From: Atherinomorus stipes
Lineage: Eukaryota > Chordata > Actinopteri > Atheriniformes > Atherinidae
Assembly: GCA_023101725.1 (NCBI GenBank)
Contig: JALJCO010003975.1
Location: forward strand, 186,001 to 250,000
DNA length: 64,000 nt
Direction: 5' to 3'
Numbering within the stretch: the stretch's first letter is position 1; the number at the start of each line of letters is the position of its first letter. The position numbers and the translations under genes were made by a program. Positions 25,055 to 37,073 of this stretch are shown here, piece by piece. The notes beneath the pieces were generated by a model. The model searched no databases and was not told the origin of the DNA. It saw nothing but the letters and a program-made list of their open reading frames with translations.

Positions 25055-26050
25055 AGAATGAAAGTTGTTGTTTTTTAATTTATTTTATTAGGTTTTTTCC
25101 TTCCTTGTTTAATTTTAAATTAATCTTGTCTTCTTTTATTTGATTCATTCTTTTTATTATGTATTTTATATTATTTAATTTTCATTTTACTTTAATTTAA
25201 TATATTTTTTAATTTAATTAAACTAAATTTGTTTTTATTTTCAATTCTATTTTGATTAATTGGATTTTTAAAAAATGTTTCTTTTACTTTTTCATACATT
25301 TTCTCCTTAAATTTATTTGATCTAATTTTCTTTATTTTATTTAATTAAATAAAAAAAAACTCTTTTTATTTTTTTTTATTTGATTTTATTTAATTCCCTT
25401 TTCATTGTTTGTCATTGCTTATTATGTGGTATTCTTTTTGCTGTTGTTCTACTTTTCTAGCCATATTTTTTTCATTTTGTTTGATCTCTTTTTAATTTAA
25501 TTTTCTTTTCCTTATATAACTTCAAATAAATTTAGGCCTGAGTCCTCTGTTTTATTGATTCTCTCTTTTATTACTTTTTTATTTTGTTTGGTGTCATTTT
25601 ATTTCTTCGCTTTTATTATTTATTGTATACTATTCAATCATTTTTTTGCTTTTATTTAATTATATCTTTTATTTAATTAAACCAAGTTAATCTTAGTCAG
25701 AATTCTATTCTGTTTAATTTTTTTTAAATTTCTTTCATTTCTTTTTATTTTTTATTTAAATTCCTTTTAATTTTTCATGCCTTTTCTTTTTTCTTTTATT
25801 CAATCAATTTTTTTCTTTTATTTAATTAAATTAAAAAAAATTTTTTTTACTTTTTGGTTTTATTTTATTTGATTGCCCTGTCTGTTATTTATTGCACATT
25901 ATGTTGTTTTCTTTTTGCATTTTAATTTAACCATATATATATATATATATTTATTTTTTGTTTAAATCATTTTTTAAATTTGAATTTATTTTATTTTAGG
26001 CGGCCAGTTGCTTCACCTGACTTGATATGAGGAGATATTATATATATATA
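25055..26050. repeat. T-rich TTTTATTTAATT low-complexity tract
   Basis: About 950 bp of degenerate TTTTATTT/TTTAATTAAA sequence on the + strand, with short (TA)n runs near 25932 and 26040. No coding capacity. Confidence 0.85.
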
Positions 26051-26109
26051 TTATATAGAAAACAACCAAAGACTCATCCTGTAGATCTTTTAAGTTGCAG
26101 TCACGGTAA

Positions 26110-26772
<663 letters not shown>

Positions 26773-27585
26773 AGATGCACCGATCCAGTTTTCACTGATC
26801 TGGTCCAATACCAATACCTGGGCTAAGCGTATCAGCCGATACCGATCCGATACTACTGTTTAAACAGGAGTTATCACAGCAGTGTATGAGTGTTGGAGAG
26901 AGGAGCACATTTGCTGTTATCATTAGTGATGTCATATATTTTAATTCCCGAACACCATAAATGTGTCTTAAAATTTTAGTTAGATTTGTCAGAATTGATG
27001 CGTTAATGCAAAGAGATTGAATTAACTCAACTTCTTTTTGTTTATTTTGTTTATTTTTACACATTAATGCATAAACAACAAGGTTATTACGCGTGCTCTT
27101 CATCATCAATCATGTGAAATTTTGGCCAGAGGAGCAGATTCTGGGTATGTTGGTATTACAGACACACCGATCCAATACCCAGATCAGATATCGGCCCCGA
27201 TACTGACAAATTAGCTGGATCGGATATCGGATGAATGTGGCCGATCCAGCATTCTGATCCAAACATTTCTGTTTGTATTAATATCATAATAAATGCACAC
27301 TTTATTTGTTAATAAATAATAATAAGTACATTTATATCTGTATTAATTTGTTACCTTTTAACAAGGCTAAATGTTTTTTTTTTAATTAGAAAAATAAACA
27401 AAAGATATTTAAAAAAATGTTAAAATGAAAATAAAATTAATTAATTAATTAAATTAAATAAAACAAGACTAAATGTTTATGTCAAGCATGATGTCTTCAC
27501 TCACATGGCAAATCGGTTTCGGGTATCGGCCGACAAGCTCAGCCAAGGTATCAGTATTGGATTGGATAAAAAGTACCTCTAGTAG
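26773..27585. repeat. hAT-like element, GAGATGCACCGATCC type
   Basis: Starts near GAGATGCACCGATCCAG and includes CAGCCGATACCGATCCGATAC. A second arm (CACACCGATCCAATACCCAG, GCTGGATCGGATATCGG) lies at 27165-27240 and a third (GGGTATCGGCCGACAAGC) near 27520. It may be two overlapping copies of one family. No transposase domain recognised. Confidence 0.55.
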
Positions 27586-27917
27586 GTATGTTATTACAGT
27601 GGTGAACAGAATCCACTAAAACCCACTTTATCCTCCTTATTTATGACTCATTGGATGTATTAAATAACTTTGTTTGCTGTCATGGTTCAGACATGATCTT
27701 TAATGTAGAGTCACAATATAGAGGAATCTTCACGATTAAACAGTTTTGTAATTAATACCGCGATTAATCGTGAAAGTAATTAATCGCGACATTCCTGGTC
27801 ATCTTGCTGTACTGAAATCATGATTTTCTTGCCCTGTGACCTATACTTGCAAAACCGTAGCCTGTGTGACATGATTGCTAACCATTAACCCTTTCCTCGC
27901 CTGTCTCCCTCCATCAG
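27586..27917. other. intron end, nothing recognised
   Basis: Includes a small GATTAATCGTG...AATTAATCGCG pair near 27735-27790; otherwise ordinary intron ending CCTCCATCAG. Confidence 0.4.
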
Positions 27918-28164
27918 GAGCTGCGATGTCGCGAGGAGGAGCTGAAGCGAGCGGCTCTGGAGCAAAAGTCCCACGAGGAGTTCCTGCGCCAGCGCGAGCA
28001 GCAGCTGGCCCAGTGGGAGCAGGACGTGTTCGAGCGCGAGCTCAGCCTCCTCATCCTCCACCTCAACCAAAACCAGGAGAAGCCCAACGTCAAGAAGAGG
28101 AAGGGCACCTTCAAGAAGCACAAGCTGAAGAGCAAGAATGGCGAGAAGATCAGCATGCCCCAAG
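27918..28164 (+). CDS. map3k11: MLK3-like kinase, internal exon: leucine zippers and basic linker
   Basis: Encodes [17 protein letters not shown]..., the tandem leucine-zipper coiled coil, followed by [16 protein letters not shown], which matches the MLK3-specific QWE..VFEREL sequence. Next comes the basic linker [20 protein letters not shown]. The Pro here aligns with the region of MLK3 that the SH3 domain binds in the autoinhibited state (family knowledge; the alignment is my inference). The exon ends ISMPQ + G, the first half of a CRIB-type Cdc42/Rac-binding motif whose second half is on the next exon. Donor GTGTGT. Confidence 0.93.
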
Positions 28165-29037
28165 GTGTGTTTACGTTCACGCTCTTATCGCCCCTGATCA
28201 CGCACTTTATCAACTAATAAAGTTAAAGAATAACTTTCTTTTTTTTCAACCTGGACCTTATTTATACGTGCATTTACTCACCGGTACAATTTCTGCATCA
28301 CTTCGACTCCTTCAGAAGATATTACAATGAGTCGCCCTTCGGCGTACATTCATATAATGGGAGAGACGGGGCAGGCTCTCTATAAGACATAATCTGCAGC
28401 AAAAGTCCTTCATTTCACCAATACTTTAAGTAGAATGAACGAACAAACGAGTATTATTGCCCTGTGAGTTCAGAGTTTCGCAAATTGTGTTTTTTTTGTT
28501 GTCTGGGTAGCGAGCTGCTCTTCACAGCTGTACTACGGAAGCGCATCGTAAACGCGCGGCCCCGAAATGTGTGTCAAACATCGTGATAACTAGCGGAAAG
28601 CTAAATCTGGACTCACAGGACAATTAGTACTCGTTCATTCGTTCATTCTACTAAAAGTATTTGTGAAATAAAGGACTTTTGCTGCAGATAATGTCTTATA
28701 GAGAAGCTGCCCCGTCTCTCCTATTATATGAATATACGCTAAAGGGCGACTCAATCACTGGTTTAATGCAGCCAATAACTCTATAATAACGGAATATTAG
28801 CAATAACCCGGTTGCGCACGGCGAAGAAAACAGTGGAAAACACATAATTTTTATTTTTGGTTTTTAAAAAAACAAAAAATTCCCAGGGGAATCTTTTTTT
28901 AAAAGAGTATTTGGTATTAAATATTGATAAAACTTATAGAAAATAAAATATTGTTTGCGTTCTATTTGAAATTATTGGGGGTTTTTTAAAAACAGGAGAA
29001 TTTGTCCAGGAAAACCTCCAGAATTATTACAAAAAGG

Positions 29038-29282
29038 AAACCACGAGGAGGGGGTGTTCAAACAATGGGGGCAAGAAAGAAGGTGGGGGGGGGAGAAAAC
29101 AGTCACGGGGGTCTACATCCCACAAACCCTCCCTCGGGGGCTCCTCACGGGGGGGTGGAAGGGGGGGGGGCGCCGGGTATCCACACCTCTCGGTGGGGTG
29201 GCAACCCCGCCGCCGGGCCGAGGACCGAGTTGTGCACGGGTGCCCGGGATAATCCCCCAACGTGGGGGGGGGACAATAAAAA
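29038..29282. other. anomalous G-run island
   Basis: Nearly every base is in or beside a G homopolymer of 4-10 bases (for example GGGGGGGGGG near 29160), with C-runs at 29200 and 29250, in otherwise AT-rich DNA. No homologous copy of it was found elsewhere in the window. Open frames across it are not genes. Confidence 0.7.
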
Positions 29283-29660
29283 TAAAAAAAACTATACAAA
29301 ATAGTAATATCTTCTGAAGGAGTTGAAGTGATACAGAAATTTTCCCGGTGAGCAAAGTCATAATAGTTTTGGATTTTTAATTTGCTTTAGTTTTTATTTA
29401 GTTTCGACTTTTTGCTTATCAATTCAATAAGTTTTAGTTAGTTTTTGAACAGGTTTGTTAATTTTTATTAGTTTTAATTTTTTTTGGAAAATGCATAGTT
29501 TTAGTTTTTATTACGTTCAGTGTTAGTTTTAGGTTTTTTTTTTTGTAAATTTTATGTATTTATCTGGTGTGACATTCAAACTAATCAGAAAGTCACTCTG
29601 AGTAAACCTGGTAGAGCAAAGGAAATGGATTAAATAGAGTTACCCCATAAAGTTGGGAGT

Positions 29661-29954
29661 GGTGGGAAAAAATATCAATACACTGAAATATCATGATATT
29701 TTCATACGCCAATATCATATTGATATTTAAAAATGCAGTATCAATTTATGTCACTCACGAAATCTTGCAAGATTTCATCGTTGTCACGAAATCTCATGGG
29801 TTTTCATGAAATTTTGCGAGGTTTTGTAACAAAACGATGAGGTCTCGTGAGATTTCTTGAGTAAAATAGATCAATACCATGTTTTTAAATATCAATATGA
29901 AATCGGCATATGAAAATATTGCGATATTGTGTGTTGATATTTTTTCCCACCCCT
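29661..29954. mobile_element. foldback MITE, GGTGGGAAAAAATATCGATAC family, copy 3
   Basis: GGTGGGAAAAAATATCAATAC at the left, TGATATTTTTTCCCACCCCT at the right. The internal GAAATCTTGCAAGATTTC is the CpG-decayed form of the palindrome in copy 1. Nested inside the family C element. Confidence 0.78.
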
Positions 29955-29977
29955 AACAGTTGGAATATTTGATTTTA

Positions 29978-30078
29978 TATAATTTGGTACAGTATGTGTG
30001 TACAGTATGTCGGTATCGGCCTTTAGGAGCTGAAATTATCAGTATCGGTTTTAAAAAATAGTAATCGTGCATCCCTAA
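29978..30078. repeat. hAT-like fragment
   Basis: GTCGGTATCGGCC through ATCGTGCATCCCTAA: right arm of the hAT-like MITE family, without its left end. Confidence 0.5.
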
Positions 30079-30345
30079 TTCAAATATTAATTTTCGCATC
30101 TGAATCTCAGGTTTTTATCATTATATATTCAATTTTAGAATATTAGTTGACAGCCCTAGTTAGTCATTTTTATTTTTATTTCAGGTAACGAAAATGTTTT
30201 TTCAATTTTAGTTTTAGTTTTTTTAAAAGTTTTAGTTAACTATAATAATAACCGATTAATAATAAACTTGCTGGTGAGTAAATGCACGTATAAACTCCTA
30301 GAAATAAGGTCCAGGTTGATAAAAAAGAAAGTTATCCTTTAAAAT

Positions 30346-31124
30346 GTAGACATCAACTCTAAAGCGGGTCAAACTCCGGCTTGCTACGACCTGCTTTGAC
30401 CAGCTTTCGCTTCATGCTCCGGTTTCCTCCCTCAGACTCACCTGACAGCTCTTACTCGCGTCCTCTGCAGTCACACAGCCTGCAGCGGTTCCCAGCCAGT
30501 GTTTCAGTGCACGCTTGAGTGTATTTTGGGCAAAGCAAGCATGCGTAAAAGCACTGTCTGTGTTTGTGTGTGTGTGTGTGTTTGTCAGTGTGTGTTTGCG
30601 TTGTGGTCAGGCCTTTCCCAGCAGCAGCAAGGCGGTGATGTGGTGCTGGTGGTTGGGGGTTGATGAGCGGGGAGAGCGAGCCAACCACGCCTCGATACTT
30701 CCTGCCCGTGGATATACTGGCCTCTCTCCCTCTCTCGCTCTCACTTCGTGCCTCCCTCTTATACTCCCTCTTTCTTTTTAGGGACGTCTTCCTCTCCCCT
30801 CCAGTTCCCCAGTCGGTGTTTTTACTTTCCCTCTAACCATATCTGCCTGAATCCCTTTCTTTTTTTCTCTTCCTCTTTCCAACACTATTTTTGTCTGTTC
30901 CTTCCTCCTGTGTTGCTCGAGCATTTCATAGCCTAAAGTAACTTCTGTGTTGTCGTTTACTATCTAGAACTGAATGAAGCACACATAGGAGTTCGTACAG
31001 GAGATTTATGTGACGCAAACTGAAACAAAACAATGTCTGCAATTTATCCCACTGAGCTAAAGACGTTTCCTAGACGTTGCGTTTTAGTTTAGACTGATAT
31101 TTACCCGATAGTAAGCGATAGTAT
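30346..31124. other. intronic sequence with a (TG)n tract
   Basis: Relatively GC-rich unique sequence with a TG/TGTT run near 30556-30600 and pyrimidine-rich stretch at 30720-30910. No exon supported. Confidence 0.4.
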
Positions 31125-31640
31125 TTACCGTATTTCCCAGACTATAAGTTGCACTTTTTTTCCTAGTTTGGTGGCTTGTGCGACTTATAGTCCAGTGCGA
31201 CTTATATATGAAAATCTATACAATTTCACATATTTTTAAGTATCAATTCATATTGACTGAAATGATCCAAGGAGTAAATGTTACCGTCTAATGTAACTAT
31301 ATTCTGCTCCTAGGGCAAAAATCCCAAAACAGCCTCATCTCAGTGAGAGGAGTTCATTTTGGACATCTGTCTATGCGGTGGAACAAAAAAAAACAAGAAA
31401 ACATGTTTAACCTTCTTAATTATGTTTATGATCATTTACAGGCATTAACTTATTAAATTGTTGCATTAGCTTAATTAAAGTAGGATATATGAAAAATCTG
31501 AAAATCACCCTATTTTAAATAAATAAATACAACTTATAGTCCAGTGAGGCTTATATATGTTTTTTTCCTGTTTAGGATGCATTTTTTTGACTGATGCGAT
31601 TTATACTCAGGAGCGACTTGTAGTCCGGAAAATACGGTAA
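31125..31640. mobile_element. 516-bp TIR element, TTACCGTATTTCC ends
   Basis: Left TTACCGTATTTCCCAGACTA; right TAGTCCGGAAAATACGGTAA, inverted over about 20 bp. Inner arms repeat GCGACTTATAGTCCAGTG. The TTA/TAA ends may include a TA target duplication. No coding content; a common style of fish non-autonomous DNA element. Confidence 0.75.
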
Positions 31641-32160
31641 TCCTCTAATTATTAGATATTCAATAAAAACAACCATAAACTGTATTAATGATGGCCAAAT
31701 GATGGATTGAAACATTTTAACGGTCATTAATCAATGTACAGTGTAGTTTAGATTTATTCTGCCAGGTGTAGTGAGTATACACCCCCTTTAAAAAAACAAA
31801 AAACAAAAAAACTACAACAAGTTGAAATCATTTGGTCCCCCCCAGTTTAAAAATCCCATCTGCGCCCCTAAATATATATGTCATCAGAGCAAGTCGTCAT
31901 GATATCGGCCTTATCGGGATGATGTAATAATTTCCTATCGGCCTGATAATTATTGTGAATACCTAATAGGTGTTACTTATCTCTAAGAGTAAAAACTTGT
32001 CAGTGTTGATCAAGTTTAACTCTATGAGGAAAATCAACTCTTATTATTGTTAAATTGACAGTAAAAATTCAAAACTTAGTCCAGTTTAACTTTAACACTG
32101 TACAGGGCAGACCATGTAACCTGGCTTAGAGTTAAAACTGACACTTTAAATGTTGCACTA
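31641..32160. other. intronic sequence with hAT-like trace
   Basis: The block 31905-31970 (ATATCGGCCTTATCGGGATG) resembles a hAT-like arm; the rest is unassigned. Confidence 0.35.
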
Positions 32161-32830
32161 GGGCTGGGAAAAAATATCAATACACTGAAATATTGCAATA
32201 TTTTCATATGTCGATATCATATTGATATTTAAAAACATTGTAGCGATCTATTTTAATAACGAAATATCGCAAGATTTTATCGTTTTGTAAGAAAGCCAAG
32301 CGAGATTTCATCATTCTATTACGAAATCTCACGAGATTTCGATACCGCATTTTTAAATGTCTATATGATATCAGTCAGTCAGTCATCAGTCATTTTCTGT
32401 ACCGCTTAATCCAGTTCAGGGTCGCGGGGGTTGTCATCCCAGCTATTATCAGGCGAGGGGCAGGGTACACCCTGGACAGGTCGCCAGTCTGTCGCAGGGC
32501 CAACACAGAGAGACAGACAACCATTCATGCTCACATTCATTCCTAGGGGCAATTTAGAGTGATCAATTAACCTAGCATGCATGTCTTTGGACTGTGGGAG
32601 GAAGCCGGAGTACCCGGAGAGAACCCACGCATACACGGGGAGAACATGCAAACTCCACACAGGAAGGCCACGGTTGGAATTGTTCAAACCCCCTCCCCAG
32701 CCGGGAATCGAACCAGTGACCTTCTTACTGTGAGGCTGCGGTGCTAACCACCACGCCACCGTGCAGCCTATGATATCAGCATATGAAAATACCACAATAT
32801 TTCAGTGTATTGATATTTTTTCCCACCCCT
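32161..32830. mobile_element. foldback MITE, GGTGGGAAAAAATATCGATAC family, copy 4
   Basis: Left GGGCTGGGAAAAAATATC; right TGATATTTTTTCCCACCCCT. It has the near-palindrome AAATCTCACGAGATTTC near 32325, one step from TCTCGCGAGA. A SINE has inserted at 32375-32768. Confidence 0.78.
32375..32768 (-). mobile_element. tRNA-derived SINE
   Basis: Read on the minus strand, the head GCACGGTGGCGTGGTGGTTA then GCACCGCAGCC carries an RNA polymerase III A box, and CTGGTTCGATTCCCGGC carries the B box. A conserved body follows (TGTCTTTGGACTGTGGGAGG and its complement at 32580), then a (TGAC)n-like tail near 32375-32390. The 11-bp direct repeat TATGATATCAG flanks it (32364-32374 and 32769-32779), a clean target-site duplication. 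The long minus-strand open frame across it is not a protein gene. Confidence 0.88.
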
Positions 32831-34018
32831 ATGTTGCACCAACACAGCTGATTTCAGATAAAAAAAAAAACCCTAAACTTTTATTTTTAGACCAGTGGTA
32901 GACCGATTTTAGCCCAATCATCTAAGGACCATTAGATGTCCGTCATAGATGTCTTTTAGACCAAAAAATGCTTGTTGGGATATTGCAGCATAGCTATTCA
33001 TTTGGCATCTTCTACTAAACGTATGCTCAAAGAGTAGCTAAACTTATAGTTAAGGTAAATTTAGTTGTGCAATATGTTTAAGTGCAAAAAGAGAGAGAAG
33101 ACTAAGGGGAAAAAAGCAGATTCTCTCTTTGGTTTTGTGGTTAACTGGACAGAAATGCCAGTTGTGTGGCAAATTTGGGGTAGCTGGCTTTTTATTGTGC
33201 CACTAAATCTGCAGGGTCTTTTGCCTTCAGTGTTACGTTTTCTTTAAAAAAAGTTTAAGAGTTTAACACTCTTACATTCAGTCAAACAAGTAGAGAAACC
33301 TTTTCAAATTCTTAAATTTGTAATTTGTGTATTATGAAGCCGTTCCACTTTTTTTTGGTGGTTGCCTCAGCAACTAATACGACTTTTTTGCTTAGGTAGA
33401 CCATATTGCATCTTTACAATGTAAGTGAATGCATAATTAAAGAGCACAGTTCCTTTAATTAAACTGCAGTGATTCAGAAAAACAAGGGTACAAGGAAAGC
33501 ATTGAGATAAAGGAATTAATTGAAGGCACTTTGACTCAAGGTTCATTATACAAGGGCATCAATAACTGTCACATGATGTCTCATTAGACCGTTTTCCTGC
33601 TGATATCTCTGGTCTGTGTGGTTTGCTCAGTAGTGGTAATGTTGTGTGTATTTCTTCTACATCTTCAGTACATATTCTCTTTGAAGTCATGCTGAGCCTT
33701 TGCTTGTAGTTTCTTGTTAAATTGGGCTTGAAAACTGTGAGAAATTAAGTCTTAAATTGACCAATAATCACCTTATCCGTCACCTAAACTGCTTCTTGCT
33801 GTCAGTGGGCTGATTTTCACCCTCAGTCAAAATATTCAGACTCTTCCTGATGTCGCTCATTGAACTGATAATGCGTGCTGTGATTGACTGTGTACTTGTA
33901 GAGTTTTGTACACAAATTTTTATGGAGATTTTGCTCCACATTGACTAAGAATCTACCGATATATTGGCCGATACTTGAGTCGCCCCCCCCCCCCCAAGGG
34001 GAAGCAGTTTTTTATATA
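32831..34018. other. intronic sequence, mostly unassigned
   Basis: Unique-looking AT-leaning intron. Near 33932-34000 lie small Tc1-like and hAT-like scraps and a C homopolymer of about 14 bases. Confidence 0.4.
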
Positions 34019-34310
34019 TATACAGTCGTCCTCAAAATTATTTATAAAATCAAATTAAAGAAGGAAAAAAATCAGCTGAATCAGTGAAATAAGCTGAAAT
34101 TGGCAAAAGTAATAATAAATAAAAATTCTATGAAAATCATTACATTGATTTTGAATTTTGTTTAAAAAGAAATAAAAAACAAACACACACAATAAAACAA
34201 GTAAACAAGGACTATGGGGCTCCAAAGCTAAAATTTTGTTAAGCAACACTTTGAGGCAATCACTGCAATCAGGTGTTTTCCAACTTCCAACAGTTGCTGG
34301 TTTATGCACT
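34019..34310 (-). mobile_element. Tc1-derived element, truncated, copy 4
   Basis: TACAGTCGTCCTCAAAATTA at the left, then the usual AT-rich interior and the minus-strand transposase tail (KTPDCSDCLKVLLNKILA in a shifted frame). Stops abruptly near 34300; the right end is absent. Confidence 0.7.
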
Positions 34311-34457
34311 GTGCACTTTTTCTTTTTTAAAGTCGTGTCATCACAAGTTTAATGTTTCTTTTTGATATTGGTTTACTAGTGCACTGTTTATCTTTTATAT
34401 ATTTGTTTGAATTGTTTTGTTTCTTTTTTTTATCTTAAAAGTTTTCTAAATTATCCA

Positions 34458-34640
34458 ATCGACTTTATTTATAAAGCACATTGGAGTACAGTGAGCTCAT
34501 CATCAGAAAGCAGTTGGAGACGATTTGAGCTTTGTGACATGGTGTATTATGGAAGCAGCATCAGTAGATGCTCACTGATGTCATTAAGGGATGGACATGG
34601 TCAGCTATGCTTGGGCAGCAGGTGTACATATTGCCTGATA
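34458..34640 (-). repeat. L2-tail and Tc1-transposase scraps
   Basis: 34458-34490 reads CGACTTTATTTATAAAGCAC (L2-type tail on the minus strand). 34490-34625 (GAGCTTTGTGACATGGTG, AAGGGATGGACATGGTCAGC) matches the Tc1 relic at 592-907. Confidence 0.5.
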
Positions 34641-34945
34641 CAAAAAAGGATTAGGGCCACTGACGGAAAAAAGAATAATTAAAAAAAAAAAAAGTCAGAA
34701 TTCAGAAATTGACACCCCCCCCCCAAAAAGAGATAATATTCTGGAAAAAGTCAGATTCTGACTTTTTTTCTAAGAATTCTAAATTTTTGTCGTAAGAGTT
34801 CAGAATTTTTTCAGAAAATGACCCCCCCCCCACCAAAAAAAGATAATATTCTGGAAAAAAAAGTCAGATTCTGACTTTTACTCTAAGAGTGCTAAATTTT
34901 TGTCTTAGGATTTCGGAATTTTTTCAGAAATTAACACCTTGTAGC
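34641..34945. repeat. AGAATTCT-array element, short copy
   Basis: Begins AAGGATTAGGGCCACTGACG, followed by about three degenerate units of the GTCAGAATTC/TTCTGACTTTTT type with A- and C-homopolymers. The far terminus is missing. Confidence 0.65.
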
Positions 34946-35051
34946 ATTCAACTGTATAAAACTGACGTTTTAAATTCCCATATCTGCATTGTTAATAATA
35001 GGAGTGTATGTGTGATTAACATCCTGTTTTACTTGTGTGTTTGTGTTACAG

Positions 35052-35168
35052 ATTTCATCCATAAAATTACAGTGCAGGCATCTCCAGGCTTGGAAAAGAG
35101 GCGAAACTCTCCCGATTTGGGTTCAGGCTCCTCACCTTCCTTCGGCCCACGTTTCCGTGCAATCCAAC
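35052..35168 (+). CDS. map3k11: MLK3-like kinase, internal exon: CRIB second half
   Basis: AT completes Asp, then FIHKITVQASPGLEKRRN. Together with ISMPQ on the previous exon this makes the CRIB motif ISMPxDFxHxITVQASPG by which MLK3 binds active Cdc42 or Rac. The exon continues SPDLGSGSSPSFGPRFRAIQ, close to MLK3 and unlike the longer MLK1/2 version. The final C pairs with TT of the next exon to make Leu (RAIQL). Acceptor TTGTGTTACAG, donor GTGAGT. Confidence 0.92.
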
Positions 35169-36560
35169 GTGAGTAAAAGTAACACTTGCATTTGTTACAT
35201 GCGTGCATGAAATCCAGAAAGAACATAAAAAAGACCTTGTAGAATCAGTCAATCGTGCCTGCGTGCACAGTCTCTGTTGCAACATCACATCTCTCTGTTT
35301 CCACATTCTCTCCTTTCATGTTTTCTCAACCACCCACACATCTTTTGTCTTCCCCCGTTTCCCTGTGGGCCCCCAGTTCTCTTTCTCTCACTCTTCCCTC
35401 CCCTCTCTGTCTCTCACACACACCCTTTTCCCTTTTCAATAGTCTGTTCCAGTCCAAATATTATCTGACTTCCTCTCAGCAGCTCAGCACTTTTTCCTTT
35501 TTTCCATCGCTGTCGACCTTCCTGCTCCTGTCATCTGCAGTTACCCCCATGCGGCCAGTAGGGGGAGCCATTCAGCCACACTTTTACAGGGGAACCAGTT
35601 TTATATGCATGCAGTGGCCACAGTGCGGTTGACTGAATTAAAAATAAGCTGGGAGGAATTCATTGCTCGGTAAGAAGGGGTTAAGGATGGTTGCAGCAGC
35701 CACAGAGATTTACAATACTCCACTGCTAGTCAGACTCTTACAAACGTCCTGAGATCTCTCCCTTCGGAGGGGTACTCCAGCCAAGGGGCCACACTCCCTC
35801 CTGACAAAACCCAAAAGGAAATTTGTGGTGTAGCAAGAGGCAGTAAAAGGGATTTTTACGAAACAATTACCACAGGGGTTGACATATAAGCACAAACAGC
35901 AGTGAAACATTGAGCCAGAAAGTGGTTTGTAAATCCAAAACATCTGCCGGCTTCATTTATTCATTAAATAGCAGCCTTAACTTCCTAATGACTCCTTAAT
36001 GGTAGTCACTAAGCCATGAGCCTGCCTTTCATTAAATGTGTTTAGTGGATATTTATGCTTGTCCTCTTAGTAGCAGGTGCTTATTTATATCTGTAGTCGA
36101 CAAACCATATTTGTCTTCAGAGCTACTGAGCTGATTTGCGTTAGTCTCTCTTCCATTCTGCTAAAGACTCAAAACAACCTATTTTTTTAGGGACTTGATG
36201 GAATCAGTGTTGTTGTAATAGTTAGTGTCTTTTATGTTTGAGCAAAGTGGCTATGTGGTTGTGTTGGCCTGGTCTGTGGGGGCAGGATCAGGTCTAGTTC
36301 ATGTTGTTCTTTGTAGGTCTTATTCCTCATTTCAGTTCCTGTACCAGGGGAACAACAATCCAAGCTGAAGGCTGCATAAAAAACCTTAATGTACAGTAGT
36401 GCTCAGAAACAAAACATGAAATAAACAAAGCAAACAAAGAAAAAACTAAATCTAAACCATTTCCAGTTCTGACAGAGTAGTATTTAAGTAGGTCCATTGA
36501 TGGTGTCCATACTGTATTTGTCATTTTAAAGATCTCTTTTAGTTAAATAGATATTAGACT
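35169..36560. other. intronic sequence, nothing recognised
   Basis: Pyrimidine-rich at 35270-35540; unique-looking elsewhere. Overlapping open frames in the CT-rich part reflect composition. No exon supported. Confidence 0.4.
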
Positions 36561-36564
36561 TTAA

Positions 36565-37069
36565 AGGTACAGTATGTAAAAAAATCATAGATCAATGGCA
36601 GAGGAATGTGGTATATAATTCAAAACTGTGTTTCTATTGTTGTGTAATCGCTGCACTAGAATAGCTGTTATATATTTATTTTCTTAGAATGAGTCATTTA
36701 TATCTACCTGCTGGGCGGTGCATACATGGAGGCCGCCATATTTGTTTCACCATTTTTACTACGGTGTCCCTCTGAACTTTAAAGCTGCTGTACCAGCTTT
36801 GTTTAATGGGAGTTATAGCACTGTTTGGGATCAGTAATGCCTTAAAAGACATAAAAATAGTTACTCATAGTACAGTCATGGATACAGGTGAGACCACTGG
36901 ATCCACTCACAGAGGAAAATATCTTTATGTCTGGGAGAATTTTGGCCACTAGCGGCCACCATACATTCACAACAGTGCTTGGAATATGAAGTCATTAGAA
37001 AGAAAATATCTTTTCTTTTAAATACCCGTCTTTACCACTAGATGTCAGTAATTCCTACACCCTGTACCT
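36565..37069. mobile_element. TTAA-flanked MITE family A, complete copy
   Basis: TTAA (36561-36564) + AGGTACAGTATGTAAAAA at left; CCTACACCCTGTACCT + TTAA (37070-37073) at right. The right end shows TACCACTAGATGTCAGTAATT, the complement of the left part of the copy at 10079. TTAA duplication suggests a piggyBac-type origin. No transposase. Confidence 0.82.
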
Positions 37070-37073
37070 TTAA

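Larger units (their letters stand above)
28227..30338. mobile_element. TTAA-flanked composite element, family C
   Basis: TTAA (28223-28226) then AGAATAACTTTCTTTT at left; AGAAAGTTATCCT then TTAA (30339-30342) at right. Inner inverted arms agree: ACCTGGACCTTATTT with ACGTGCATTTACTCACC near 28250-28285, and their complements at 30269-30325. A second inverted pair (28300-28440 versus 28570-28760, CCCGTCTCTC) lies inside. TTAA duplication suggests a piggyBac-type origin; no transposase seen. It begins 58 bp after the exon donor and contains the G-run island and a foldback MITE. A third partial copy closes the window. Confidence 0.65.

Noticed and set aside
29002..29317. Overlapping open frames of 80-100 codons in the G-run island
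   Set aside because: Translations are Gly/Pro/Arg low complexity caused by homopolymers.
32406..32795. 129-codon minus-strand open frame
   Set aside because: It coincides with a tRNA-derived SINE and crosses its target duplication; no protein domain.
35255..35632. 125-codon frame in intron
   Set aside because: Lies in a CT-rich tract; amino acid composition simply reflects TC repeats.
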